Below, in pieces: positions 1 to 8,029 of a stretch of 27,014 nt of DNA. The notes beneath the pieces were generated by a model. That model ran no database searches. It had not been told where the DNA came from and saw nothing but the letters and a program-made list of their open reading frames with translations. The stretch is from the NCBI GenBank assembly GCA_021545665.1, contig JAJRTX010000105.1, positions 1 through 27,014 on the forward strand, in the 5' to 3' direction. Made by a program: the position numbers and the translations under genes. This stretch comes from Zetaproteobacteria bacterium. Its GTDB lineage: Bacteria > Pseudomonadota > Zetaproteobacteria > Mariprofundales > Mariprofundaceae. Numbering within the stretch: the first letter of the stretch is position 1; the number at the start of each line of letters is the position of its first letter.

Positions 1-82
1 AAGCAGAGGCTGAAAGAGTCGCAGCTGAAAAAGCAGAGGCTGAGAGAGTCGCGGCTGAGAAAGCAGAGGCTGAAAGAATCGC
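1..82 (+). repeat. 30-bp in-frame tandem repeat (coiled-coil coding)
   Basis: Nearly identical 30-base units begin at 1, 31 and 61, each opening with AAGCAGAGGCTGA. The third unit decays after about position 82. The units differ mainly at third-codon positions, so the encoded decapeptide is kept. The array probably continues upstream of the window. Confidence 0.85.
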
Positions 83-797
83 AAATTTTAAAGACTCATG
101 GGATAATGATGTTGTTCAGGAAAAACCGGGAGTTATTTACAGTGATGACTTTAGCTCGGATTATTTATCAGAGTACTGGCATGCCATAAATCCTACGCCT
201 GAACTGCTGAATTCTGATGGTAAAAATCTGATTTTGATGACCAAACGCTCATCTCTTACTGATGGCACCGTTCCAAACCTTCTTATTTTAGATCATAGAG
301 GCCTCTATGGTGATTATTCTGTATCAATCAAGGTAAACGCTGAATTTACTGCTGGTAAAATGGGGACGAATCAAGAAACCGGATTGCTATTTTATGATAA
401 CATCAACAACCATCTTGGCCTGATTGCCAGCATTGTAGATAAAGACACCTTTCCGAAATGTCGTGGTGAAGGTTGCAGACAGGTTGTACAGATAGAGTTA
501 ATTAAGGTGCTAAGTGGTTTAACTACACATATTGGAACCCCCTTCAGAATTGCATGGCAAAGCCCCAAATCATCTTCTATGAAGACCCAGTTCGACGTTC
601 ATCTGAGGATTGATAAAATCGGCCTTACATATATTGCTTATGTAAGTTTTGATGGGGAGACATGGCATGAAGTTGCTCAGGTTCCATTCTATGGCAGAAA
701 GCTAAACCCGGCGATTTACGCCAGCAGCAACTCTGATCATCCTTATGTACTGGTGAAATTTGACTATATTCTGATTAGAAGATTACAGGCCGAATAA
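1..797 (+). CDS. Coiled-coil / concanavalin-like (LamG or DUF1349-type) domain protein, 5' truncated
   Basis: The open frame runs in from the window edge (first full codon at position 3) and stops with TAA at 795-797, leaving 264 visible residues. The first ~27 residues are a charged Ala/Glu/Arg/Lys decapeptide repeat (A-E-A-E-R-V-A-A-E-K), typical of a coiled coil. The rest, from about residue 45 (motif DDFSSDYLSEYW), has the pattern of concanavalin-like jelly-roll domains such as DUF1349/GH43 C-terminal domains: a 'DDF..' opening strand, an internal FDGETWHEV strand and a closing VKFDYILI strand. These domains often bind sugars, so a glycan- or surface-binding role is possible but not shown. 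An internal ATG at 234 exists, but the in-frame coding upstream shows it is not the real start. No N-terminal signal can be judged because the 5' end is missing. It lies 145 bases upstream of the polysaccharide cluster on the same strand. Confidence 0.75.
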   Translation, partial: AEAERVAAEKAEAERVAAEKAEAERIANFKDSWDNDVVQEKPGVIYSDDFSSDYLSEYWHAINPTPELLNSDGKNLILMTKRSSLTDGTVPNLLILDHRGLYGDYSVSIKVNAEFTAGKMGTNQETGLLFYDNINNHLGLIASIVDKDTFPKCRGEGCRQVVQIELIKVLSGLTTHIGTPFRIAWQSPKSSSMKTQFDVHLRIDKIGLTYIAYVSFDGETWHEVAQVPFYGRKLNPAIYASSNSDHPYVLVKFDYILIRRLQAE

Positions 798-848
798 TAT
801 GAATATATTAAGCAACTTAAAACTTCATCTTCATCTTCATCAAGATTG

Positions 849-876
849 TTGCATGTCGAGATAAAGTGTCTACAAT
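849..876 (+). promoter_or_regulatory. Candidate sigma-70 promoter for the polysaccharide cluster
   Basis: TTGCAT (849-854) and TACAAT (871-876) are separated by 16 bases, in the only sizeable gap before the first cluster gene (ATG at 943). This would give a leader of about 60 bases. A second TATAAT at 904-909 lacks a good -35. The match is by eye only. Confidence 0.35.
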
Positions 877-942
877 GTCAACTAATTCTAGAGGATGCGT
901 ATATATAATAGTAAAATTTAAGCTGATTATCGGGGGGTTCTT

Positions 943-3351
943 ATGTTTAATGTATTAAAATTGATGTTTATTTTCATGGTATTTATGGCGCTTGCCTTTC
1001 AGGCAGAAGCCAAAATTGGTGACAACCTGAATATTTCCGGGAAGCAAGCTATTGTCTATTCCGGACCAAGTGAATCTTCTTCTAAAATCATGAATATCAA
1101 CAAAAAGATGGAGTTGGTTGAAATGGAACGCCTGGCTGGTTGGGTACTGGTGACTGTAAAACCATCCGGCGTTCAAGGCTGGATAAGCGAAAAAGAACTG
1201 GTAACTACAAAGCAGCCTGCAAAAAATAAGAAAGCAAAGAAACCAACCGTCATTTCTCCTGCCGCAGCCAGAAAAGCACTGAGTGCTTTAGGGCCAGTAA
1301 GGACAATCACACTCGACGACATGGGATTCCGTAAAGGGCACGTCTTTAAAGGATCCCAGAGTGGTCATGTCCAGGATTTTTATTTTAAAACACCGATGGA
1401 TTCCAGTGTCAGAGGTGGCGTATTTCGCTTGTCATATCGTGCTTCAAAGATGTTGTTTACTTTATCCAATATAAGAATCTATATTAATGATATTCCCCTG
1501 ACTCAAATTCTTGTCAAAGCGGATAACCTGGTGCATGAAAATGCAGTAGTTCTACAACGTTCCATGTTCCGCAATGGCGTAGTCAAAGTAAGTATTGAAG
1601 CAGGCACGCTGGTAGATAAGAATCGCTGCCTTGATATCCGTTCCGGAGGCGGGTTCCTCCATCTATTGCCAAGCACTGCACTGGATATTACCTATAGTTC
1701 AATTGACAAGTCTATTCGAGATGCATGGCGTATGTTACCACATAAAGTCGTTGTCTCACTCCCTGCCGGCAATTTGGATGCATCCCAGTTTGCCGCTTCC
1801 ATGTCGGTTATGGAATTGCTGGCCAATGCTGGCAAAGAGATTGTAATCAAGCGTCTACCTGAAATTGGAGATGTAGTCATTGCTCCGAAAGAAGAAATTG
1901 TTACGGTATTAAACCAACAGGGTAAACACTTGAACCAGGGCTTTATTGAGCTTAAAACAGGCGATGTGTTCCGGACTCCCACAGATAATCTAAATCTGAT
2001 CAAGTCAGGCAATATCGTTTCTCTTGCGGTTTCAGAGCCATATGACGTACAACCATTATATCTGATTGATGGTCGTTGGGAGCTGCTTGCTGCAGGCAGA
2101 CACTATGACATAAACAACCCGGATCGGCTATATACCCTGAGGACACTGCCCAGAGCCCCCAACAATGAAGCCAGCGCCGGGGGCGCGGCTATGCCAATAG
2201 ACTCCAATAGCAACTACTATTCGTTACCGCTGTACCAACTGGATACGAGTCCCCACTATATCTCACATGAAACAGTATGGAGCACTACGCTTTCACCTCA
2301 GGACCTGCCATCGGGCACCCAACTGAATATGATAAGTCTTAGTATTATTGCTCCAGTACGCTGGGAAGCAGACCCAACTTACGAATTGTACATATTTCTG
2401 AATGATGTACTGGTATTATCCAAACGGTTGGAAAATGATGGTGAAAAGCATAATTATTCTGTGCCTTTACCCGTTGAATATCAGCAACAGTACAACAATC
2501 TTCGCTTTGTTGTACAACATGATATTGTCTCTGGAGATTGCTTTGGCGTATTGCCAACCGACTTTGTGCAAATCACACCGGACACATCAATTATTGTGAA
2601 AGTTGTCGACTCCAATCCTTCAAATTTTTCGGGTCTTGCTCAGTATTTTTCTTCCGGATTTGATACCTTCATATCTGATAAATATCTGAGTAATCCTGAG
2701 AATGCTCTGTATTTGCTCTCACGGGTTGCTGCTGACCTTCCACTGGTTGTGGATTACTCCAGAATTCATTTTGTAAAAGCAGGCGAGGCATTGAGCCCCA
2801 ACGGTCCTTTTGTAGCATTTGGCAACTTCAAGCTGGACAATGTTGATGCGCCTTTGCGCATGGATCAGGGCCCAGTTGAAATCAGGGATAAGGATGATCA
2901 AACATTCTTCAGCGTGAATGTATTGCCGAAAATTACTATTGCAGAAATTGTCAATACATCTTCATCACATGGACTTTTGGTTATCCCATCAGATCAAATT
3001 CAGCATAACTTTGATAAAAAGTTACGTTTGATTGAAGGCAATGTGGCATTCATTGATACCCATGGCGTACTTCTTCATATTGATAGCAACCAGCCTACCC
3101 TGGCTCAGGTCTATTATCCTGATACTAAAGACTGGTTTGCAGTGCTTGGTGCCTATCGGTTCTGGTTGTTGGGACTGTTGTGGTTTCTGCTGAGTCTGGC
3201 CATTGTGTATCTCTTCCGTCTGTCTCGTCGCCAACGACCAGGTGACGATCATGATGTGGAGATGCCAACTTCTGAGGATCTTCACGCTCAGCGTATGCAT
3301 CACACCAACATCAATATTGAGGATGGTGATACACAACGACCTGATAAGTAA
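943..3351 (+). CDS. SH3b-BcsB-like periplasmic subunit of a polysaccharide synthase (cluster gene 1; sfz-type)
   Basis: 802 residues. Residues 1-23 form a signal peptide (cleavage after AEA). Residues ~24-88 resemble a bacterial SH3 domain (YSGPSESSSKIM ... GWVLV ... GVQGWISEKELV). The long central part resembles BcsB, the periplasmic cellulose-synthase partner: alternating beta-rich blocks such as FRLSYRASKMLFTLSNIRIYIND and LNMISLSIIAPVRW, a cysteine in RCLDIRS and one in GDCFGVLP. The C-terminus has one membrane helix (~740-757, LLGLLWFLLSLAIVYLF) followed by a 45-residue charged cytoplasmic tail. BcsB passes nascent glucan through the periplasm and anchors the synthase; the same is inferred here. 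A Gly-rich ribosome site (GGGGGG, 931-936) precedes the ATG, and the synthase gene starts 14 bases downstream. The SH3b fusion is not part of classical BcsB and may bind peptidoglycan or a peptide partner. Confidence 0.75.
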   Translation: MFNVLKLMFIFMVFMALAFQAEAKIGDNLNISGKQAIVYSGPSESSSKIMNINKKMELVEMERLAGWVLVTVKPSGVQGWISEKELVTTKQPAKNKKAKKPTVISPAAARKALSALGPVRTITLDDMGFRKGHVFKGSQSGHVQDFYFKTPMDSSVRGGVFRLSYRASKMLFTLSNIRIYINDIPLTQILVKADNLVHENAVVLQRSMFRNGVVKVSIEAGTLVDKNRCLDIRSGGGFLHLLPSTALDITYSSIDKSIRDAWRMLPHKVVVSLPAGNLDASQFAASMSVMELLANAGKEIVIKRLPEIGDVVIAPKEEIVTVLNQQGKHLNQGFIELKTGDVFRTPTDNLNLIKSGNIVSLAVSEPYDVQPLYLIDGRWELLAAGRHYDINNPDRLYTLRTLPRAPNNEASAGGAAMPIDSNSNYYSLPLYQLDTSPHYISHETVWSTTLSPQDLPSGTQLNMISLSIIAPVRWEADPTYELYIFLNDVLVLSKRLENDGEKHNYSVPLPVEYQQQYNNLRFVVQHDIVSGDCFGVLPTDFVQITPDTSIIVKVVDSNPSNFSGLAQYFSSGFDTFISDKYLSNPENALYLLSRVAADLPLVVDYSRIHFVKAGEALSPNGPFVAFGNFKLDNVDAPLRMDQGPVEIRDKDDQTFFSVNVLPKITIAEIVNTSSSHGLLVIPSDQIQHNFDKKLRLIEGNVAFIDTHGVLLHIDSNQPTLAQVYYPDTKDWFAVLGAYRFWLLGLLWFLLSLAIVYLFRLSRRQRPGDDHDVEMPTSEDLHAQRMHHTNINIEDGDTQRPDK

Positions 3352-3365
3352 AGTGGCCGACAACC

Positions 3366-5438
3366 ATGACCAAAATGGAGACCTCACGACACCGTAAAAT
3401 TGGTGATTTCCTGCTGGAAAAGCAGTTAATCACCTATGAGCAACTGGCTGAAGCCCTTGCATTACAGCAAGGGCAAGGCTTGCGGCTTGGGGAAGTTATT
3501 CTGGCTAAAGGCTGGGTCACTGCCTCAGATCTTTATAGCGCTTTAACTGATCATTTCAGGCATGGGCGTATTGGTGACCTGCTGGTAGAGAACGGGCTGT
3601 TAACCCAAGCCAGGCTTGATGAAGCTATTGATCTCCAGAAGAAATGGGGAACCCGGATAGGCGATATTATCATCTCCAAAGGCTGGGTGCGCCCCTTTTC
3701 GTTCTATCAGGTATTAGCAGAGCATTTTGACAAGCCCTTTATAAACCTGATGGATAGCCCTCCGGATAAGGCGCTGATCGATACGAAATATTATCATATC
3801 TACTCTGAGAACCTGTTTATTCCATGGCGTAAAGAGCATGGCCTGACCAAGGTGGCTGTTGCCGACCTGAATGCTGAGGTAATGGCAGAAATCGAAAAAG
3901 TAGTAGATGGGCCTGTTGATTTTGTAGTGACTTCAAAGTTTGATATCGTCTGGACACTACAGAGCTATGGCAATGAGTTTTTCAGTGAAAAATCAGTACA
4001 TGAACTAAGAAAACGGCAACCACAATATTCAGCGAGCACAGTATTCACAGGAAGACAGCTTATTTTTGTCTTTTTTCTGATGACAATAACTTTGATAAGC
4101 ATGGGGTTATGGCCTATTCCTACACTGATTGCGCTTAATGTTTTTGTTTCAGTATTTCTTATCATCAACTTTGGTCTGCGTATATTGCTAACATGGGTGG
4201 GTGGAGACAGACGTTTTGACAATCTGATATCTGATGAAGAGGTTAATGCAATCAGGGATGCTGACTTGCCAACTTATACGGTACTTGTGCCGATGTATAA
4301 AGAATCTGAATCTCTGCCGCATCTTGCTGAATCACTACGAAACTTTGATTACCCGTTATCCAAACTCGATATCAAAATTATCCTTGAAGAAGATGATGAA
4401 GAAACAATTCAGACAGCAAAAGATCTTGGTCTCGAGGGTATTTTCGAAATTATCAAAGTTCCGGATTCGTTGCCGAAAACCAAACCCAAGGCCTGTAATT
4501 ATGCACTTAATTTTGCCCGGGGTGAGCTGGTAACCATTTACGATGGCGAAGATGCTCCAGAAGCTGATCAATTGAAAAAAGTTGTACTCGCCTTCAAAAA
4601 AGCCCCTTCAAACACGGCAGTAATTCAAGCTCGACTGAATTATTTCAATGTGACTGAAAACTGGCTAACCCGAATGTTTACCCTGGAGTATTCTCTGTGG
4701 TTTGATTTTTATCTACCTGCGCTTGATCAGTTAAAAATCCCAATTCCACTGGGGGGAACATCCAATCACTTCAAAATGCATGTACTTAGAGAATTGCAGG
4801 GATGGGATCCATACAATGTTACTGAGGATGCGGATCTGGGAGTTCGGCTGACCCAGAGAGAGTATCGCGTGGGTGTCGTGAATTCGACAACCTACGAAGA
4901 AGCCAATAAAGATTTACACAACTGGATTCGACAACGCTCCCGCTGGATAAAAGGATATATGCAAACCTATCTTGTGCATATGCGCAGGCCGATAAAATTT
5001 TATAGAACGCTGGGGCATGTTGGTTTCTGGGGATTTCAGTTCTTTATTGGAGGCACGATCCTCAGTGTGCTATTGATGCCCATTCTGATGCTGATCTTTA
5101 TTACCTGGTTAATTACTCAAACAGTTTTATTTGATTCGATATATCCGGCTGTATTATTGTATATTAATCTAATCAACCTGCTAATCGGCAACGGTTTCAT
5201 GATTCATCTGTTTTTGCTGAGTGGGTTTAAACGCCACTATTATAAACTGATGCCGTGGTCTGTAACCGTGCCATTCTACTGGATGTTGATGTCATGGGCT
5301 GCATATAAGGGTCTTTGGCAATTGATATTCAATCCGTTCTACTGGGAGAAGACGCATCATGGCCTGACCAAATTTACAACCACCAGTGAAGTAAGCGAGA
5401 TGACTTTGGGGACAGAACAGGCAGGAGGAGACAAATGA
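3366..5438 (+). CDS. MshEN-type repeat / family 2 glycosyltransferase fusion, putative c-di-GMP-controlled polysaccharide synthase (cluster gene 2)
   Basis: 690 residues. The N-terminus holds four tandem repeats of the MshEN pattern RxGxxLxxxG(L)(L)xxxxLxxxLxxQ, starting at residues 11, 40, 68 and 97. The third (68-91) fits perfectly; the first has Lys for Arg and Gln for the conserved Gly. MshEN domains, best known from type II secretion/MSHA ATPases, bind cyclic di-GMP. Two membrane helices (~228-282) lead into a GT2 catalytic domain with a DGED motif at 393-396, GTSNHFK, TED at 486-488 (catalytic base expected) and QRSRW at 523-527, all typical of processive, cellulose-synthase-like enzymes. 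About four further helices follow. The stop overlaps the next start (ATGA at 5435-5438). The sugar donor cannot be read from sequence. Allosteric activation by c-di-GMP is inferred; note that there is no PilZ domain. Confidence 0.88.
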   Translation: MTKMETSRHRKIGDFLLEKQLITYEQLAEALALQQGQGLRLGEVILAKGWVTASDLYSALTDHFRHGRIGDLLVENGLLTQARLDEAIDLQKKWGTRIGDIIISKGWVRPFSFYQVLAEHFDKPFINLMDSPPDKALIDTKYYHIYSENLFIPWRKEHGLTKVAVADLNAEVMAEIEKVVDGPVDFVVTSKFDIVWTLQSYGNEFFSEKSVHELRKRQPQYSASTVFTGRQLIFVFFLMTITLISMGLWPIPTLIALNVFVSVFLIINFGLRILLTWVGGDRRFDNLISDEEVNAIRDADLPTYTVLVPMYKESESLPHLAESLRNFDYPLSKLDIKIILEEDDEETIQTAKDLGLEGIFEIIKVPDSLPKTKPKACNYALNFARGELVTIYDGEDAPEADQLKKVVLAFKKAPSNTAVIQARLNYFNVTENWLTRMFTLEYSLWFDFYLPALDQLKIPIPLGGTSNHFKMHVLRELQGWDPYNVTEDADLGVRLTQREYRVGVVNSTTYEEANKDLHNWIRQRSRWIKGYMQTYLVHMRRPIKFYRTLGHVGFWGFQFFIGGTILSVLLMPILMLIFITWLITQTVLFDSIYPAVLLYINLINLLIGNGFMIHLFLLSGFKRHYYKLMPWSVTVPFYWMLMSWAAYKGLWQLIFNPFYWEKTHHGLTKFTTTSEVSEMTLGTEQAGGDK

Positions 5439-6934
5439 AAGCCTACCTGACGAATCTTAGAAATCAGGAAAACATGATTATTGTCATCATGGCGCTTATA
5501 GCCCTTTCTGTTTTGACATCCTGGCTACTATCGCATGGCTTTATGTTTGAAGGTGCAACGCATCGCTGGGCAAAAGTTCTGGGTGTTCTGGGATCGGAAG
5601 AGATCAGGTTGGAAAACCTGAGTTTACTCTACCCTCACCTTCCACTGTATTCGCTGGTGCCATTTTATTACTTGCCAGGCATGTCGTTTGGTGCAGCACC
5701 TTATTTTGTTTCAGTTTTATTTGCCTGCATTCTGATTGGGCTGTTCCTCTCTCATATGCGCCACATTGATATCAGTGCGTCCAAACGGATGTTGCTAGTC
5801 TTTCTGCTGGTAGCCCATCCCGCTTTTTTGTGGGGTGCAACAAACGGTAGTCAGTTGGCCATGAGTATGCTGATGTTCTATCTGCTCTACCATGCATGCC
5901 AGAGCATGATCTCAGAGCACGATGTTCATTCATATATTTCCCTCGGTGTTATTCTTGCAGTATTTTTCTTCGTTGATGCTTCGGCTGTGTTCCTGTTTGT
6001 TGCATTACTGCCCATGCTCGCTGTAGTTGCTCCGAGAAGACTGTTAATGGCTTCGCCAGCCAGTATCTACTTCATTCTGTCAGTACCTTTTGTCTTCTCA
6101 GTATTCTCATGGGCATGGTTAAACTGGGTATTCGAAGCTGATTTTATGCACTTTATTACCGATCCTAATTCAAACTTTCTGGGTGGATATATGGAGCTGT
6201 TTAAATATCCATGGCTGGTTGATTTCGGCGGCAATTTCTTCGAGGCTCTAATTGCAGCATTTGGCTATGCACTGGTAGCCTATCCCGTCATCCTCTACTT
6301 CTTGTTGAGCACATGGGATGAAGGTTCGCGCTTCAGAGCAAGTTTCGTACTGTTCGTACATCCTGTGCTGGCTATCGCATTGGCAACTGATCAGTACTAC
6401 CTGTCCCATCCCATGGAAATTCTCGTTCTGATTAATGCTGCTATTTTAGCAGAAATTACATTTCTCGATATAGAACGTAAACGTGTTTTTTGGAGTGTTT
6501 CGTCTTTCCTTGTAGTCAGTTTGATTGGTGGCTGGTGGCTATTTATAGAATCCGCCGATCCTAATATGGCCAAATGGGTTGATTCATTTAGAACAGAGCG
6601 CGTGCTAATTAAGGATGAGGATGGTTCACTACGGCTTGGCCGCTGGTTGAATGAAAATCGTCGTGACACTCTCATGGATGAATCCAGTGGTTATAAAGTG
6701 CTGGTCGCACGCGGTGATGCTGAAGGCATGCTCCTCTCATACACCAGCAGATTCAAACTTGCACTGAGTCATGCCTATCCTGAAATCTCCCAGATTGTAG
6801 TTCCGGATCCGGAATCCGGAATCGGGAGGAAAGATCATATCAGCCAACGATATCCGAGGCTTTATGACGAGGGCATGAGTGGATATAAACTTGCTTACTC
6901 GGATAACATCTGGCGTGTTTACCAGAAGAATTGA
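5435..6934 (+). CDS. Multi-pass inner-membrane protein, possibly GT-C-like (cluster gene 3)
   Basis: 499 residues with roughly ten hydrophobic helices up to about residue 375 (first at ~14-34, IIVIMALIALSVLTSW), then a ~125-residue soluble C-terminal part. The overall shape (many helices, an early loop with acidic and His residues around FMFEGATHRW, a small C-terminal domain) is like membrane GT-C glycosyltransferases or polymer-modifying membrane proteins. I see no decisive motif, so the function is unknown. A strong ribosome site (AGGAGG, 5423-5428) sits in the 3' end of the synthase gene and the start overlaps that gene's stop by four bases. The next gene begins inside its own stop codon. 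This tight coupling argues for a stoichiometric role in the same polymer pathway. Confidence 0.7.
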   Translation: MKAYLTNLRNQENMIIVIMALIALSVLTSWLLSHGFMFEGATHRWAKVLGVLGSEEIRLENLSLLYPHLPLYSLVPFYYLPGMSFGAAPYFVSVLFACILIGLFLSHMRHIDISASKRMLLVFLLVAHPAFLWGATNGSQLAMSMLMFYLLYHACQSMISEHDVHSYISLGVILAVFFFVDASAVFLFVALLPMLAVVAPRRLLMASPASIYFILSVPFVFSVFSWAWLNWVFEADFMHFITDPNSNFLGGYMELFKYPWLVDFGGNFFEALIAAFGYALVAYPVILYFLLSTWDEGSRFRASFVLFVHPVLAIALATDQYYLSHPMEILVLINAAILAEITFLDIERKRVFWSVSSFLVVSLIGGWWLFIESADPNMAKWVDSFRTERVLIKDEDGSLRLGRWLNENRRDTLMDESSGYKVLVARGDAEGMLLSYTSRFKLALSHAYPEISQIVVPDPESGIGRKDHISQRYPRLYDEGMSGYKLAYSDNIWRVYQKN

Positions 6935-8010
6935 TGTCAAAATTTCTATTTCTTCTTCTTGGAGCAGTGATAGCAATCGGAGGCTGTTCGACAAAAGTTG
7001 TTGAGGATGACACAACAAAACCTCAAATTAAAAGGACAGAAACAGAGCGTCCATATGAACAATTGCCTGTTATATCAGAAACTCAATGGCGAGGTTTTAA
7101 TGCACTACAAACCTCAAAAGTTGCATGGAATACCCCTGGAGCAAGACAATCACTGTTAAATATGATGGCACTTGGAACCAATTCAGTTGTCTTGATTCCA
7201 TTTATGAAGCAAAACGGTCCAAATTCGACTGCTGTTCAAAATGCGGACAATGTAACAGACGCACAATTGATTGCCGCTGTAAGAACCGCACATCAACTGG
7301 GGCTGAAAGTAATTATAAAACCACAAATTTTGGTAAGTGGATCCTGGGCCGGGGAGATATCATTCAGGGATTATAACCAGCTGTACCGCTGGTTTAAGAA
7401 TTATTCTGCACACATACTCAAGTACGCCAGCCTGTCTCAGAAGCTGGGCGTGGAAGCGTTTGTAATTGGCACTGAACTATCAATCATTGCCAAGGATTTG
7501 CCATGGCTGGAATTAATTACGCAGTTACGAAAAGAGTTCAAAGGTAAACTGACCTATGCGGCTCATAATATAGAGGGCGTGGAAAGGTTTCCATACTGGA
7601 ATGAACTGGACATAATCGGTATTTCGCTATACCCGTCACTTGGTAATATGGGACGATATGATGAGATGCTCTCTCACATTGAGTACAGTATGCACCAGCT
7701 TAATCAGATTACAGAGCATAAGAACAAGTCTGTCTGGTTGCTGGAGATAGGCATGCCATCTGCAACAGGCTTCTCGGCTCGACCATGGGCATGGAAGTCG
7801 CTGAGTCACAGGCATCATCAGGCAGATGTAACTATGCAAAGTAAAGCGATAGCAGCATGGCTTAACGCAATCAAGCAGTCGGAAGGTGTGAATGGTGTCT
7901 TCTTCTGGAACTGGCTTAGTGATCCGCATGCTGGAGGTGAGCGTGATTTGGATTACACTGTACAGAACAAACCAGCTGAAATAGTGATAAGGCAGTTTTG
8001 GAGAAATTAA
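6934..8010 (+). CDS. GH113-like glycoside hydrolase lipoprotein (cluster gene 4)
   Basis: 358 residues from the ATG at 6934, which shares one base with the upstream TGA. A TTG one codon earlier is possible but less likely. A lipobox (IGGC, Cys ~18) predicts an envelope lipoprotein. The body is a TIM barrel resembling family GH113 (beta-mannanase-type): WRGFNALQ at the start, LKVIIKPQ, a W..WF.NYS block, FVIGTELS with candidate acid/base Glu181, LTYAAHNIEG, DIIGISLYP, and WLLEIGMPS with candidate nucleophile Glu271. It ends with GVFFWNW followed by a Ser-Asp. Both catalytic glutamates are present, so it should be active. In this setting it probably trims, releases or edits the polymer made by the synthase, as BcsZ does for cellulose. 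The true substrate is unknown. Confidence 0.8.
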   Translation: MSKFLFLLLGAVIAIGGCSTKVVEDDTTKPQIKRTETERPYEQLPVISETQWRGFNALQTSKVAWNTPGARQSLLNMMALGTNSVVLIPFMKQNGPNSTAVQNADNVTDAQLIAAVRTAHQLGLKVIIKPQILVSGSWAGEISFRDYNQLYRWFKNYSAHILKYASLSQKLGVEAFVIGTELSIIAKDLPWLELITQLRKEFKGKLTYAAHNIEGVERFPYWNELDIIGISLYPSLGNMGRYDEMLSHIEYSMHQLNQITEHKNKSVWLLEIGMPSATGFSARPWAWKSLSHRHHQADVTMQSKAIAAWLNAIKQSEGVNGVFFWNWLSDPHAGGERDLDYTVQNKPAEIVIRQFWRN

Positions 8011-8029
8011 TTATAAAGGGAAGGGGTAT

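Noticed and set aside
1..82. 30-bp tandem units as a CRISPR array
   Set aside because: Units are contiguous with no spacers, stay in one reading frame and encode a coiled coil.
824..841. TTCATC x3 microsatellite as a phase-variable promoter switch
   Set aside because: Only three copies and upstream of the candidate -35; too short to support variation.
3022..3387. 121-codon minus-strand open frame at the end of the BcsB-like gene
   Set aside because: Antisense to a well-supported coding region, without a ribosome site.
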